Notes: generated by a model from the letters alone, not told the origin. DNA of 64,000 bases from Hydrogenophaga sp. (GCF_019635465.1 NZ_JAHBZK010000008.1:124001-188000); one strand, 5' to 3'. Positions 27,539 through 38,235 are shown, numbered from the stretch's first letter. Made by a program: numbers and translations.

Positions 27539-28213
27539 TCAGCCGAGGCGCCCGCCCGCCAGACGCAACACGCGGCCGCAGCGCGCTGCCAGACCTTCGT
27601 CGTGGGTCACCAGCACAAAGGCCGTGCCCTGGTCGCGCGCCAGATCGAGCATGAGCTCGAACACGCCATCGGCGGTGGAGCGATCGAGGTTGCCGGTGGG
27701 CTCGTCGGCCAGCACGCAGGCTGGCTGCGTGACCAGGGCGCGCGCGATGGCCACACGCTGGCGCTCGCCGCCCGACAGCTCTGCCGGCCGGTGCATCAGG
27801 CGCGCCGACAGACCCACGCGGTCGAGCACCTTTGCAGCCTGGTCGGCGGCTTGCTCGCGCGGCAGGCGCCGGATCCACAGCGGCATGGCCACGTTGTCGC
27901 GCGCGGTGAACTCGGGCAACAAGTGGTGGAACTGGTAGACAAAGCCGAGGTGGCGGTTGCGCAGCACGCCCTGTTGCGTGGCATCGAGCGCCGAGAAGCG
28001 CTGGTCCATCAGGCGCACGTCGCCCGCGCTGGGGGCATCGAGCCCACCCAGCAGGTGCAGCAAGGTGCTCTTGCCGGAACCCGAGGCGCCGACGATGGCC
28101 ACGGTATCACCGCGGCGCACCTCGAGGTCGACACCGTCGAGCACGCCAACGTCCAGGCGGCCCTCTTTGAAGCGTTTGCGCAGGCCCTGCGCCGCAAGCA
28201 CCACTTCACTCAT
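27539..28213 (-). CDS. lolD: Lipoprotein-releasing ABC transporter ATPase
   Basis: LolD powers extraction of outer-membrane lipoproteins from the inner membrane. In 224 residues it shows Walker [11 protein letters not shown] (41-50), the signature [15 protein letters not shown] and Walker [12 protein letters not shown]. The start ATG lies eight bases inside the end of lolC, so the two are translationally coupled. Confidence 0.96.
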   Translation of the reverse strand: MSEVVLAAQGLRKRFKEGRLDVGVLDGVDLEVRRGDTVAIVGASGSGKSTLLHLLGGLDAPSAGDVRLMDQRFSALDATQQGVLRNRHLGFVYQFHHLLPEFTARDNVAMPLWIRRLPREQAADQAAKVLDRVGLSARLMHRPAELSGGERQRVAIARALVTQPACVLADEPTGNLDRSTADGVFELMLDLARDQGTAFVLVTHDEGLAARCGRVLRLAGGRLG

Positions 28214-29462
28214 AGCGCAGCGCCTCCGCCGGGTTGACGCGGCTGGCGCGCCAGCTGGGATACAGCGTGGCCACGAAGGCCATGAGCAGCGAGATGAGCG
28301 CCACCGGCACGATGTCGGCTTGCTGCGGGTCGCTGGGCATGCGGCTGATGAGGTAGACATCCTGCGGCAAAAAGCTGGTGCGCAACAGGTGCTCCAGCGC
28401 AGGCACGATGGTGTCGATGTTGAAGGCCACCGCCAGCCCGAACAACAGGCCCAGCCCAGTGCCGATCACGCCGACGGCTGCGCCCTGCACCACGAAGATG
28501 CCCATGATGCTGCGCGGGCTGGCGCCCAGCGTTCGCAGGATGGCGATGTCGGCGCGCTTGTCGGTCACCGTCATCACCAGCGTGGACACCAGGTTGAACG
28601 CTGCCACCGCAACGATGAGCGTGAGGATGATGAACATCATGCGTTTCTCGAGCTGCACGGCGGCAAACCAGGTGCGGTTCTGGCGCGTCCAGTCGCGCAC
28701 CACCAGGCCCTGATCCAGGTCGCCTGCCATGCGCACCGCAACCTCGCGCGCGGTGTGCAGATCGCGCAGCTTCACGCGCACGCCGGTCGGCCCCTCGACG
28801 CGAAAGATGCGCGCGGCGTCGTCGATGTGCAGCATGGCCAGCGAAGCGTCGTACTCGTAGTGGCCGGAATCGAAGGTCCCCACCACCGTCATGGTGCGCA
28901 CGCGCGGCACCACACCGGCGGGCGTGACCTGGCCCGTGGGCGCGATCAGCGTCACCGTGTCGCCGGCGATCACGCCCAGGCTGCGCGCCAGCGCGCCACC
29001 CAGCACGATGCCGAATTCGCCCGCGTGCAGACGCGGCAGCACGCTGTCGGCCAGTTCGGCGGCCAACGGCGTCACGCGCGGCTCCAGCGCGGGGTCGATG
29101 CCGCGCACCTGGGCGCCGCGCATGTCTTCGCCGCGGGCGATGAGCGCCTGGGCGCCCACAAAGGGCGCGGCACCCACCACTTCAGGTTGCGCCTCAATGG
29201 CGGCCAGGGTCTTGGGCAGGTTCACGATGGCCTGACCGTCGGCCTCGAACACCTCGATGTGCGACAGCACGCCCAACATGCGGTCACGCACCTCCTTCTG
29301 GAAGCCGTTCATGACCGAAAGCACGATGATCAACGCAGCCACCCCCAGTGCAATGCCCAGCATGGACACGCCCGAGATGAAGGAGATGAAGCCGTTGCGG
29401 CGGGTGGCGCGACCAGCGCGGGTGTAGCGCCAGCCCAGCAGAAGTTCGTAGGGGGTTTGCAT
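28206..29462 (-). CDS. lolC: Lipoprotein-releasing ABC transporter permease LolC/E
   Basis: This 418-residue permease starts [17 protein letters not shown]. One transmembrane segment is near 25-50, followed by a large periplasmic domain (about 55-270) and three C-terminal segments with the FtsX-type pattern ([33 protein letters not shown]). A single lolC/E gene rather than separate lolC and lolE implies a homodimeric LolF-like system. It forms an operon with lolD. The open frame extends far upstream without homology. Confidence 0.94.
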   Translation of the reverse strand: MQTPYELLLGWRYTRAGRATRRNGFISFISGVSMLGIALGVAALIIVLSVMNGFQKEVRDRMLGVLSHIEVFEADGQAIVNLPKTLAAIEAQPEVVGAAPFVGAQALIARGEDMRGAQVRGIDPALEPRVTPLAAELADSVLPRLHAGEFGIVLGGALARSLGVIAGDTVTLIAPTGQVTPAGVVPRVRTMTVVGTFDSGHYEYDASLAMLHIDDAARIFRVEGPTGVRVKLRDLHTAREVAVRMAGDLDQGLVVRDWTRQNRTWFAAVQLEKRMMFIILTLIVAVAAFNLVSTLVMTVTDKRADIAILRTLGASPRSIMGIFVVQGAAVGVIGTGLGLLFGLAVAFNIDTIVPALEHLLRTSFLPQDVYLISRMPSDPQQADIVPVALISLLMAFVATLYPSWRASRVNPAEALRYE

Positions 29463-29510
29463 GAAAGTTCGGCGAGCGGCGGGCATTGTGGCATCCCCGA
29501 CAATCGCCCG

Positions 29511-30467
29511 ATGCCTGCCCTGCCCCTGAACCTGGATTCCGATCACCACTGGGTGGTTCCTTTCGCCAGCTTCGGGCAAGGCGGCCAGCGCCCCGACATC
29601 CCGCCGCTGCCGAATCTGCAGCGGCTGTTGGCGATCCTGCGCGAGGCGCATTGCATCGAGACCGAGTCCACCGCCTTTGACGCGCCACACGAGCTGGCCC
29701 TGGCCTGGGCGCAGGGTGTGCCAGCGTCGACAACGGGCTGGCCCGGGGCCGCCCTGGCCAGCGCGCAGCCCGGCACGCCGCAGGCCTGGGTGCATCCGGT
29801 GCACCTGCAGGTCGGCATGGACCAGGTCCAGTTGCAGCCCGGCGAAGGGCTGGCCCTGAGCGAGGCCCATGCCCGTGCCCTGTTCGACGCCCTCCAACCC
29901 CTGTGCGCAGAGGATGGCGTTGAACTGCGCTTTGACAGCCCCACGCGCTGGCACGCCCAAGGCACGCGACTGGGCCGGCTGCGCTGCGCCAGCCTGGACC
30001 GGGTGGCCGGCCGCTCGGTGGCCGCCTGGCTGCCCCAAGGCGACGAGGCGCGCTGGCTGCAGCGCCTGATGAGCGAAGCGCAAATGCTCTTCTACACCCA
30101 CCCCGTCAACGACGAACGCGAGGCATCGCGCCAGCTCGCCATCAACGGCATCTGGGTCGATGCCGCCGGCGCGGTGCCGACCACGACGTCCGGCCGGCCG
30201 GCGCCGCATTGCGTCGACAGCCTGCGCGCCAGCGCCCTGCAAGGCGACGTGGCGGCCTGGCAAAACGCCTGGAAAGCGCTCGACGCCACGCTGATGCGCG
30301 ACCTGCTGGCGCGGCACAACAGCGGGCAGGCCCTGACCTTGACCCTGTGCGGCGAACAAGCCGCACTCACCCTGACCGCCTCGCGGCCGGGCCCATGGCA
30401 ACGCCTGGGCGCGGCACTGGGCATGGTCCGCGCAACGACGCCGACCCAACTGCTGAACACGCTATGA
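29511..30467 (+). CDS. Conserved protein of unknown function upstream of recJ
   Basis: This is a 318-residue soluble protein with no signal peptide. The most distinctive part is LMSEAQMLFYTHPVNDEREASRQLAINGIWVDAAG, a pattern I associate with a betaproteobacterial family (COG4255-like, sometimes loosely annotated as a phosphoglycerate mutase); that name is not supported by visible catalytic motifs. The stop overlaps the recJ start as ATGA, so the two are made together. It is divergent from lolC. Confidence 0.75.
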   Translation: MPALPLNLDSDHHWVVPFASFGQGGQRPDIPPLPNLQRLLAILREAHCIETESTAFDAPHELALAWAQGVPASTTGWPGAALASAQPGTPQAWVHPVHLQVGMDQVQLQPGEGLALSEAHARALFDALQPLCAEDGVELRFDSPTRWHAQGTRLGRLRCASLDRVAGRSVAAWLPQGDEARWLQRLMSEAQMLFYTHPVNDEREASRQLAINGIWVDAAGAVPTTTSGRPAPHCVDSLRASALQGDVAAWQNAWKALDATLMRDLLARHNSGQALTLTLCGEQAALTLTASRPGPWQRLGAALGMVRATTPTQLLNTL

Positions 30468-32200
30468 AGATCATCACCCGCGACGTCCCACCGCGCGCCG
30501 CCTGGGCGCTGGAGCAAAGCGGCCTGCACCCCTTGCTGGCCCGGCTGTTTGCTTCGCGCGGCATCGTCGAGCGCGACCAGCTTGACGACGGCCTGGCCCA
30601 GCTGCTGCCACCGACCGACCTCAAAGGCGCGGCCGAAGCCGCCACCGCTCTGGCCGACGCCATGGCCGCGAAGCAGCGCATCTGCATCGTGGCCGACTAC
30701 GACTGCGACGGCGCCACCGCGTGCGCCGTGGCCGTGCGTGGCCTGCGGCTGCTGGGAGCACCCCTGGCTTTTGACGATGTGCATTACCTGGTGCCGGACC
30801 GGGTGGTCGATGGCTATGGCCTCACACCCGCCATCGCACAGCGCGTCAAGGCCACCGGCGCGCAGGTGCTGGTCACAGTGGACAACGGCATCGCCAGCCT
30901 GGACGGGGTGCGGGTGGCGCGCGAACTCGGGCTGTCGGTCATCGTCACCGACCACCACCTGCCGGCCCAACAAGGCGGGCAGACGGTGCTGCCTGCCGAC
31001 TGCCTCATCGTCAACCCCAACCAGCCCGGCTGCCCTTTCGAGAGCAAGAGCATTGCCGGGGTGGGCGTGATGTTCTACGTGCTGCTGGCCCTGCGCGCCG
31101 AGTTGCGTGCGCGCGGTGTCTTCACGCCCCAGACGCAGCCCCGCATCGACGCCTTGCTGCCACTGGTGGCACTGGGCACAGTGGCCGATGTCGTCAAGCT
31201 CGACACCAACAACCGCCGCCTCGTGGCGCAGGGGCTCAAGCGCGTGCGCGCGGGCGCGCTGCCCGCCGGCATGGCGGCCTTGTTCACGGCGGCCGGCCGC
31301 CGCACCGAGACGGCAACCACCTTCGACTTCGGCTTTGCGCTGGGCCCCCGGCTGAACGCCGCCGGGCGCCTGGCCGACATGACCCTCGGCATCGAATGCC
31401 TGCTCACCGACGAGCGCGCGCGCGCCGACGAACTGGCGCGCACCCTGGACGGCATCAACCGCGAGCGCAAAGCCATCGAGGGCGAGATGCGCGAGCAGGC
31501 CCTCATGCTGGCCGAAGAGATGTTCGACGAGAGCGAACAACCGCCGCCTGCGCTGGTGGTGTTCGACCCCGACTTTCACGAAGGCGTGGTCGGCATCGTC
31601 GCCTCACGCCTGAAGGACAAGCTGCACCGGCCCACCTTCGTGTTTGCCTCCAGCACCGCGCTGGGCAAGGAGCACGAACTCAAAGGCTCGGGCCGCTCCA
31701 TCCCCGGGTTTCACCTGCGCGATGCGCTCGATCTGGTGGCCAAGCGTCATCCGGGCGTGCTGCTGCGCTTTGGCGGCCACGCCATGGCGGCGGGTTGCAC
31801 CATCGAAGAAGAACACCTCGACACCTTTGAGCAAGCCCTGCAACAGGTCGCACACGAGTGGCTGGACGCAGCCACGCTGCAACGGCGCATCGAAACCGAT
31901 GGCCCGCTCGATCGCCAGTACCGCCGACCCGATCTGGTGGACACCCTGCACCAGCAGGTGTGGGGTCAAGGCTTCGCGCCCCCTGTGTTCAGCGAGGAGG
32001 TGCGCGTGGTCAGCCAGCGCATCGTGGGGGAGAAGCACCTGGCTCTGAAGCTGCAGCACCAGGGCGACGCGGTCGACGGCATCTGGTTCGGCCACACCGA
32101 GCCACTGCCCGAGCGCGTGACGATCGCCTTTCGCCTGGACGCAGACGAATGGCAGGGGCAGCGAAGGGTGCGGTTTCTGGTGGAGGCGGCGGACGTCTGA
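30464..32200 (+). CDS. recJ: Single-stranded-DNA exonuclease RecJ
   Basis: RecJ degrades single-stranded DNA 5' to 3' in recombination and mismatch repair. At 578 residues it shows DHH-family motifs: VADYDCDGATA (DYDCDG at 78-83), VTVDNG, IVTDHHLPA (DHH near 163-165) and the DHHA1 motif FGGHAMAAGCTI. The ATG at 30464 overlaps the previous stop; upstream in-frame codons belong to that gene's shadow. Confidence 0.96.
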   Translation: MKIITRDVPPRAAWALEQSGLHPLLARLFASRGIVERDQLDDGLAQLLPPTDLKGAAEAATALADAMAAKQRICIVADYDCDGATACAVAVRGLRLLGAPLAFDDVHYLVPDRVVDGYGLTPAIAQRVKATGAQVLVTVDNGIASLDGVRVARELGLSVIVTDHHLPAQQGGQTVLPADCLIVNPNQPGCPFESKSIAGVGVMFYVLLALRAELRARGVFTPQTQPRIDALLPLVALGTVADVVKLDTNNRRLVAQGLKRVRAGALPAGMAALFTAAGRRTETATTFDFGFALGPRLNAAGRLADMTLGIECLLTDERARADELARTLDGINRERKAIEGEMREQALMLAEEMFDESEQPPPALVVFDPDFHEGVVGIVASRLKDKLHRPTFVFASSTALGKEHELKGSGRSIPGFHLRDALDLVAKRHPGVLLRFGGHAMAAGCTIEEEHLDTFEQALQQVAHEWLDAATLQRRIETDGPLDRQYRRPDLVDTLHQQVWGQGFAPPVFSEEVRVVSQRIVGEKHLALKLQHQGDAVDGIWFGHTEPLPERVTIAFRLDADEWQGQRRVRFLVEAADV

Positions 32201-32244
32201 GTCTGCGCCACGGCGGCCGGGTCGGCCGGGGCGTCAGGCGCCGA

Positions 32245-32985
32245 TCAACCCATCAGGGCTTCGCGCACCGCCGCCAGCTGACGGCGCGAGACGGCCAGGC
32301 GTTCTTCGCAGCCGTCCAGGCGCACCGTCCAGCCTTCGCCTTCCACGGGGTCGCTGTGCTTTTCGACCGCGCGCACAGCCCGGCGCGACACCAGCGCGTT
32401 GCGGTGCACACGCACGAACAGGTGGGAATAGCGCGATTCCAGGTCGCTGAGCGCGCCGTCGTAGATGTGCTCTTTCTCGGCCGTGCGCACGGTGATGTAC
32501 TTGAGTTCGGCCTTGAGGTAGATGATGTCCGACAGGGCCACGCGCTCGCTGCGACCGCGCTCCTGGATGATGAGCGCCTCGGGCGGGCCGGCGTCGGGGT
32601 TGCCTTCCTTGCCAGCGCGCGTCTTGACCACTTTCTGCAGGGCTTGCTGCAGCCGCTCGCGGCGCACCGGCTTGGTGAGGTAATCGATGGCCTCAACCTC
32701 GAAAGCGCTCACGGCGTGTTCCGGGTAGGCCGTGACAAACACAATCGAGGGCGGCGCGGGCATCTGGCGCAAGGTGTTGGCCAGGGTGATGCCATCGACT
32801 CCGGGCATGTGCACGTCCAGCAACACCAGTTCGCAGTGCGAGCGCTGGATCATGTCCATCGCCTGCACCGCGTTGCTGGCCTCGCCCACCACATCGGTGC
32901 GGGGCTCGGTGCATTCGGCCAGCAGGGTGCGCATGCGCGACCGCGCCAGGGTTTCATCGTCGACGATCAGAACCTTCAATGCCAT
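32245..32985 (-). CDS. LytTR-type response regulator (AlgR-like)
   Basis: This 246-residue protein has a receiver domain (1-120; acidic pocket VDD at 8-10, phosphoacceptor D57 in VLLDVHMPG, Lys in LTKPVRRE). A C-terminal LytTR DNA-binding domain (about 140-245; IIYLKAELKYITVRT, FVRVHRNALVSRRAV) follows. Such regulators bind paired direct repeats and control surface or virulence traits. It sits 36 bases after its sensor kinase on the minus strand. Confidence 0.92.
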   Translation of the reverse strand: MALKVLIVDDETLARSRMRTLLAECTEPRTDVVGEASNAVQAMDMIQRSHCELVLLDVHMPGVDGITLANTLRQMPAPPSIVFVTAYPEHAVSAFEVEAIDYLTKPVRRERLQQALQKVVKTRAGKEGNPDAGPPEALIIQERGRSERVALSDIIYLKAELKYITVRTAEKEHIYDGALSDLESRYSHLFVRVHRNALVSRRAVRAVEKHSDPVEGEGWTVRLDGCEERLAVSRRQLAAVREALMG

Positions 32986-33021
32986 GTCTCGCTCCGTGCT
33001 CAGGCGTGTGCCATGTCGCGC

Positions 33022-34083
33022 TTATACCGGGATTTCGAGCCGAACCTGAAACACGCCGTTGACCAGCGCGCTCTGGAAGCGACCCTGCACATCATGCAGC
33101 AAGGACAGCCGCTGCCTCACATTGTCGAGTGCCAGGCCGTTGCCTTTGCGCCCGGAGCCCGCTGGCACAGTGTTGGTCACCTTGATCACCACCACCCCGC
33201 CGCGCCGCTGCGTGCTGATACGCACCGTGGCGCCCGTGGGGCTGGGCTCCACCCCATGCTTGATGGCGTTTTCCACCAGCGGCTGCAGGATCAGGGGCGG
33301 CAAGCGGGCCCGGGAGGCCGACTCGTCGATGGCCCACTCGATCTGCAGCCGGTCGCCAAAGCGCACATGCTCGATGGCCAGGTAGTGCTCGGCCAGCTCC
33401 AGTTCCTGCCACAGCGGCACGGCCTCCTTGGGGTCGGCCAGGGCGTGGCGAAACAGTTCGCTCAGGTCCTCGAGCAGGCTTTCGGCCTTGGCCGGCTCCT
33501 CGCGCACCAGCGCAATGGCGCTGTTGAGGGTGTTGAACAGGAAGTGGGGGCGGATGCGGGCCTGCAACTCGGCCAGACGCGCCGTGGTGCTGGCCGGCAT
33601 GCGCGCCTTGGCCCGCCACACCAGCCCGGCCACCAGCACCGCCGCAACCAGGGCACCCGCCGCCGCACTCGCCACCCACAGCGGCTGCTGCACGATGTCC
33701 AGCCAGGCCATCATGCCGAAGCCATACACACCCGCCAGTGCCCCCAGGGACACGCCGACACCCCACTGGGCGGGCGCCTCCAGCCGGCCCATGAAACGTT
33801 TGAGCGCACACACGGCCAGCAACCAGGTCAGCACCGCCGGCAAGGCTGCGCCCGTCAGCACCGCCATTGAAATGGCCCAGGAGACAAAGCCGTCCGCGAT
33901 GAACAGGGCGCCCACGGCGACCACCGCTTCGACAAACAGCACGGCGCGCAGCACCACGCCCACCTGGCAGGTATCGAAGACCTGCACGCGCGCCCGCACG
34001 TACTCGGGCATCTCGGTCAGGGGCCGCGCACCTGCCGCGTGGGGCAGTTCCTGGAAGGTCGATAAAATCCGCGAATCTTTCAT
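33022..34083 (-). CDS. Sensor histidine kinase (AlgZ/LytS type)
   Basis: This 353-residue protein has four hydrophobic segments in residues 45-155. A His_kinase domain follows, with phosphoacceptor H180 in IRPHFLFNTLNSA, and an ATPase domain with N box LVENAIKHGVEP and a GNGLALDNVRQRL glycine box. It is the probable partner of the LytTR regulator immediately downstream. The start MKDSRILSTF is chosen; an open frame continues 26 codons upstream into the argH promoter region. Confidence 0.9.
   Translation of the reverse strand: MKDSRILSTFQELPHAAGARPLTEMPEYVRARVQVFDTCQVGVVLRAVLFVEAVVAVGALFIADGFVSWAISMAVLTGAALPAVLTWLLAVCALKRFMGRLEAPAQWGVGVSLGALAGVYGFGMMAWLDIVQQPLWVASAAAGALVAAVLVAGLVWRAKARMPASTTARLAELQARIRPHFLFNTLNSAIALVREEPAKAESLLEDLSELFRHALADPKEAVPLWQELELAEHYLAIEHVRFGDRLQIEWAIDESASRARLPPLILQPLVENAIKHGVEPSPTGATVRISTQRRGGVVVIKVTNTVPAGSGRKGNGLALDNVRQRLSLLHDVQGRFQSALVNGVFQVRLEIPV
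34063..34068 (+). promoter_or_regulatory. Possible -10 element for argH
   Basis: TAAAAT lies 112 bases before argH, overlapping the first codons of the divergent kinase gene, and matches the TAAAATCC pattern seen before ppnP and valS. The long leader makes this tentative. Confidence 0.25.
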
Positions 34084-34179
34084 GGGAAGCGATGCCGTTT
34101 TCCGTTCGGTCGGCCACCCAGGCCCGCGCATGGTTGCCCAGGCGCTTGATAACCCCCTCATCCAGCCGCTGACAACACC

Positions 34180-35622
34180 ATGTCATCCAACCAACTCGAC
34201 AAGAAATCCGAAGCCTGGTCCGCCCTATTCTCGGAGCCGATGAGCGAGTTGGTCAAGCGATACACCGCCAGCGTCTTCTTCGACAAACGCCTGTGGCAAG
34301 CCGACATTCAGGGCAGTCTCGCACACGCCGAGATGCTGGCGGCGCAGAACATCATCGGCCAATCGGACTACGCCGACATCCAGCGCGGCATGGCGCAGAT
34401 CACCCAGGAGATCGCCTCCGGCGCGTTTGACTGGAAGCTCGACCTCGAGGACGTTCACCTCAACATCGAAGCGCGCCTGACCCAGCTGGTCGGCGACGCC
34501 GGCAAACGACTGCACACCGGGCGCAGCCGCAACGACCAGGTGGCCACCGATGTGCGCCTGTGGCTGCGCAGCGAGATCGACCTCATCACCGACTTGCTGG
34601 TCGATCTGCAGCGCGCGCTGGTGGACGTGGCAGAAGGCAATGTCGATGTCATCCTGCCGGGCTTCACCCACCTGCAGGTGGCGCAACCCGTGAGCTTCGG
34701 GCACCACCTGCTGGCCTATGTCGAGATGTTCGCGCGCGATGCCGAGCGCATGGCCGATGTGCGCCGACGCACCAACCGTTTGCCGCTGGGCAGTGCGGCG
34801 CTGGCCGGCACCACCTACCCACTCGACCGCGAACGCGTGGCGCGCACGCTGGGCATGGAGGGCGTGAGCCAGAACAGCCTCGACGGCGTGAGCGACCGCG
34901 ACTTCGCCATCGAATTCACAGCGGCGGCATCGCTGTGCATGGTGCACATCAGCCGTTTCAGCGAAGAGCTGATCCTGTGGATGAGCCAGAACTTCGGCTT
35001 CGTGAAGATCGCCGACCGCTTCACCACCGGCTCGTCGATCATGCCCCAGAAGAAGAACCCGGACGTGCCCGAACTCGCACGCGGCAAGACCGGTCGGGTG
35101 GTGGGCCACCTCATGGGCCTGATCACCCTCATGAAGGGTCAGCCCCTGGCCTACAACAAGGACAACCAGGAAGACAAGGAACCCCTGTTCGACACCGTAG
35201 ACACCCTCAAGGACACCTTGCGCATCTTTGCCGAGATGGTGGGTGGCCAGGCCGATCCGGCCACTGGCGTCAAGTCGGGCGGCATTACCGTCAATGCCGC
35301 GGCCATGGAAGCCGCCGCCAACAAGGGCTACGCCACCGCCACCGACCTGGCCGACTACCTGGTGAAAAAGGGCTTGCCCTTCCGCGATGCGCACGAAACC
35401 GTGGCCCACGCCGTCAAGGCCGCCACCAGCCACAACTGCGACCTGTCCGAACTGCCGTTGACCGTGCTGCAAGGCTTTCACGCCAGCATCGACAAGGACG
35501 TCTACGACGTGCTCAGCCTGCGCGGCTCGCTGTCGGCGCGCAACACCCTGGGCGGCACCGCGCCGGCGCAGGTGCGCGCGCAGATCGAGCGGCATCGTCA
35601 GCGGCTGGCCACTGCGGGTTGA
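34180..35622 (+). CDS. argH: Argininosuccinate lyase
   Basis: ArgH cleaves argininosuccinate to arginine and fumarate. The 480-residue protein carries the fumarase/aspartase signature [12 protein letters not shown] (near 284-295) and the [11 protein letters not shown] stretch near 108-118. It is divergent from the kinase-regulator pair and unlinked to argG in this window. The family is certain. Confidence 0.98.
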   Translation: MSSNQLDKKSEAWSALFSEPMSELVKRYTASVFFDKRLWQADIQGSLAHAEMLAAQNIIGQSDYADIQRGMAQITQEIASGAFDWKLDLEDVHLNIEARLTQLVGDAGKRLHTGRSRNDQVATDVRLWLRSEIDLITDLLVDLQRALVDVAEGNVDVILPGFTHLQVAQPVSFGHHLLAYVEMFARDAERMADVRRRTNRLPLGSAALAGTTYPLDRERVARTLGMEGVSQNSLDGVSDRDFAIEFTAAASLCMVHISRFSEELILWMSQNFGFVKIADRFTTGSSIMPQKKNPDVPELARGKTGRVVGHLMGLITLMKGQPLAYNKDNQEDKEPLFDTVDTLKDTLRIFAEMVGGQADPATGVKSGGITVNAAAMEAAANKGYATATDLADYLVKKGLPFRDAHETVAHAVKAATSHNCDLSELPLTVLQGFHASIDKDVYDVLSLRGSLSARNTLGGTAPAQVRAQIERHRQRLATAG

Positions 35623-35688
35623 GGCGCCACGCCACCCGCTTGACCTTCGTCAAGGCCGCACTGCCCGCCCGCCCTTAGTCTGCGGGCC

Positions 35689-36165
35689 ATGGACACCACC
35701 CTGGCTTCACCCGCGGACACCTGGCGCACCGGTGACGTGCGCATGGACGACACCCACGAAGAATTCCTGGCGCTGGTCGACGACCTGCGCCAGGCGTCGC
35801 CCGACACGCTGCTGCCTCTATTCGAGCGGCTCATCGCACACACCGAGGCGCACTTTGCCCAGGAGGAACGCTGGCTGCAGGCCATCGGCTTCTCGGCGCA
35901 GAACTGCCATGCCATGCAGCACGCTGCCGTGCTGGACACCTTGCTCGAGGTTTTCAAGCGCGCAGGGCAAGGCCAGACGGGTCTGGTGGCACAGATGCTC
36001 GACGCCCTGGCCGAATGGTTTCCGCAGCACGCGGCCAGCATGGATGCCGGTCTGGCCCAGCTCATGCGGCAAGCCGGCTTCGACTCGGCCAGCGAGTCGT
36101 TCGCTTCGGGCGCGGCCTTCACGCCCGCCAACCCTGGTGGGTGCGGCAGCCTGCACTGCAGTTGA
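35689..36165 (+). CDS. Bacteriohemerythrin
   Basis: This 158-residue protein has a single-domain four-helix hemerythrin with the full di-iron ligand set: H23 (THEEF), H51 and H55xxxE59, H74xxxH78, and H114xxxxD119. It should bind oxygen reversibly in the cytoplasm, for delivery to oxidases or for sensing. It is a separate transcription unit between argH and the hydroxyacid dehydrogenase gene. Confidence 0.88.
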   Translation: MDTTLASPADTWRTGDVRMDDTHEEFLALVDDLRQASPDTLLPLFERLIAHTEAHFAQEERWLQAIGFSAQNCHAMQHAAVLDTLLEVFKRAGQGQTGLVAQMLDALAEWFPQHAASMDAGLAQLMRQAGFDSASESFASGAAFTPANPGGCGSLHCS

Positions 36166-36345
36166 AACGCAGCCCCGCCGGACCACGGGCGCGGTGCTGA
36201 CATCGACCCGGCGGGCCGGCCTTGCACCTGCCGAGCGGCTCACTCAAGAATTTTCAATCGGCGCTGTCTCGCTTTCACGTGCCGCCGCGGCCGTGCCTCG
36301 CTACCATCGCGGCCAGGCAACAGGCGCACCCGAGGAGACAAAGCC

Positions 36346-37500
36346 ATGACCGTGATCACCAACATCGAAGACCTGCGCGTGCTGGCGCAAAAGCGCGTGC
36401 CGCGCATGTTCTACGACTACGCCGATTCCGGCTCGTGGACCGAAGGCACCTACCGCGCCAACGAGAGCGACTTCCAGAAGATCAAGCTGCGCCAGCGCGT
36501 GGCGGTCAACATGGAGAACCGCAGCACCCGCACCACCATGGTGGGCGTGGACACCGCCATGCCGCTGGCCATCGCGCCCACCGGCCTGACCGGCATGCAG
36601 CACGCCGACGGCGAGATCCTCGCCGCACGTGCGGCCCGCAAGTTCGGCATTCCGTTCACGCTGTCGACCATGAGCATCTGCTCGATCGAGGACGTGGCCC
36701 AGCACGCCGGCGAAGGCTTCTGGTTCCAGCTCTACGTGATGAAGGACCGAGCTTTCATCGAGCGCCTCATCGACCGTGCCAAGGCCGCCAACTGCGGCGC
36801 GCTGGTGCTCACGCTGGACCTGCAGATCCTCGGCCAGCGCCACAAGGACCTCAAGAACGGCCTGTCGGCACCGCCCAAGCTCACGCTGGCCAACATGATC
36901 AACATCGCCACCAAGCCGCGCTGGGCGCTGGGCATGCTGGGCACACCGCGGCGCCAGTTCGGCAACATCGTCGGCCACGTGCAGGGCGTGACCGACATGG
37001 CCAACCTGGGCGCCTGGACCGCGCAGCAGTTCGACCCGGCGCTCAACTGGGGCGACGTCGAGTGGATCAAGAACCGCTGGGGCGGCAAGCTCATCCTCAA
37101 GGGCATCCAGGACGTGGAAGACGCGCAACTGGCGGTCAAGTCGGGCGCCGATGCCCTGATCGTGAGCAACCACGGCGGGCGCCAGCTCGACGGCGCGCAA
37201 AGCAGCATCGAGGCACTGCCCACCATCGTCGACGCGGTGGGCTCGCAGATCGAGGTTCACATGGACGGCGGCGTGCGCAGCGGGCAGGATGTCTTCAAGG
37301 CGCGCGCCCTGGGTGCGCGCGGCGCGTACATCGGCCGCGCCTTCCTCTACGGCCTGGGCGCCATGGGCGAGGCCGGCGTTTCAAAGGCGCTGGAGATCAT
37401 CCACAAGGAGCTCGACCTCACCATGGCCTTCTGCGGCCACACCAACATCGAGACGGTGGACAAGTCGGTGCTGTTGCCCGGCACCTTCCCGACCGCCTGA
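36346..37500 (+). CDS. FMN-dependent alpha-hydroxy-acid dehydrogenase (LldD-like)
   Basis: This 384-residue TIM-barrel flavoenzyme belongs to the lactate dehydrogenase/glycolate oxidase family. It shows MFYDYADSGSWTE at the start, PTGLTGMQH for FMN, LVLTLDLQILGQRHKD, and the active-site loop VSNHGGRQLDGAQSS with the proton-abstracting His. L-lactate is the likely substrate, but glycolate or mandelate are possible. A good site, GAGGAGAC, precedes the ATG. Confidence 0.9.
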   Translation: MTVITNIEDLRVLAQKRVPRMFYDYADSGSWTEGTYRANESDFQKIKLRQRVAVNMENRSTRTTMVGVDTAMPLAIAPTGLTGMQHADGEILAARAARKFGIPFTLSTMSICSIEDVAQHAGEGFWFQLYVMKDRAFIERLIDRAKAANCGALVLTLDLQILGQRHKDLKNGLSAPPKLTLANMINIATKPRWALGMLGTPRRQFGNIVGHVQGVTDMANLGAWTAQQFDPALNWGDVEWIKNRWGGKLILKGIQDVEDAQLAVKSGADALIVSNHGGRQLDGAQSSIEALPTIVDAVGSQIEVHMDGGVRSGQDVFKARALGARGAYIGRAFLYGLGAMGEAGVSKALEIIHKELDLTMAFCGHTNIETVDKSVLLPGTFPTA

Positions 37501-37518
37501 GCCAGATTCGGCGCTGCC

Positions 37519-38235
37519 TCAGCGCAGCTCGTACACGAAGGTGCTGACCACGCGCAAGCGCTTCATGCGCGAGCCGTCGCTGTCGTGGTCCAGCCCATCG
37601 GCACCGCTGATGGAAATAACGCCCTGGTTGGCGATCTTGAGCGGCCCGAGCGTGGCACCGGCTTCGGCGGCGAATTTCTGCGCCTGCTCACGTGCATTGC
37701 GCGTGGCCTCGCTGAGCAGCGGGGCCTTCACGTCGTTGAAGCCGCGCAACTGAAAGCTCGGCCCGCCACTGTCGCCACTGAGCTGCACACCCGACTGGAT
37801 CAGCGGGTCAACCGCCAGCGCCGCGCCCTGCACCTCGGCCACCCGGGCCGACTTCACCATCACCTGCCCGTTGCCCTGGTAGCGCAGCGCCTGCTGGCCG
37901 CTGCCGTACTCGCGCGCAAACAAGTCCTGCACGGCCAGTGGCCGGACCTCGATCTCGTCGTCCTTGAAGCCGCGCTTGTGGAGAAAGGCAACGACCGCGT
38001 CGCGGTCACTGGCCAGCGCCTTCTGCACATCGCCAAACGCGTTGCCGCCGCGCCGAAACGACAGCGTCCAGACCGCGAAATCACTCTCCACATCTTTCTC
38101 GGCCAGGCCTTTGACCGTGACCGTGCGGTCGGCCAGCCGGAAGCGCTCCAGGCCCTGGCTCACGGCCAGGCCAGCAACCGCCACGCCAACACCCACCAGG
38201 GCGGCGGCCAGCAAACGGGTCAGCGGATGGGTCAT
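37519..38235 (-). CDS. SIMPL-domain protein, membrane-anchored
   Basis: This 238-residue protein has an N-terminal signal anchor (LLAAALVGVGVAVAGLAVS, about 8-26). A SIMPL (DUF541) domain follows (TVTVKGLAEKDVESDFAVW at the start). The family, including E. coli YggE, is linked to oxidative stress; the fold is known from BP26, but activity is not. It converges with the FMN dehydrogenase and is divergent from dinB. Confidence 0.85.
   Translation of the reverse strand: MTHPLTRLLAAALVGVGVAVAGLAVSQGLERFRLADRTVTVKGLAEKDVESDFAVWTLSFRRGGNAFGDVQKALASDRDAVVAFLHKRGFKDDEIEVRPLAVQDLFAREYGSGQQALRYQGNGQVMVKSARVAEVQGAALAVDPLIQSGVQLSGDSGGPSFQLRGFNDVKAPLLSEATRNAREQAQKFAAEAGATLGPLKIANQGVISISGADGLDHDSDGSRMKRLRVVSTFVYELR

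Noticed and set aside
36166-36345. Possible gene or RNA between hemerythrin and the FMN dehydrogenase
   Set aside because: There is no start with a ribosome site, no strong fold and no family resemblance; it looks like a plain promoter gap.
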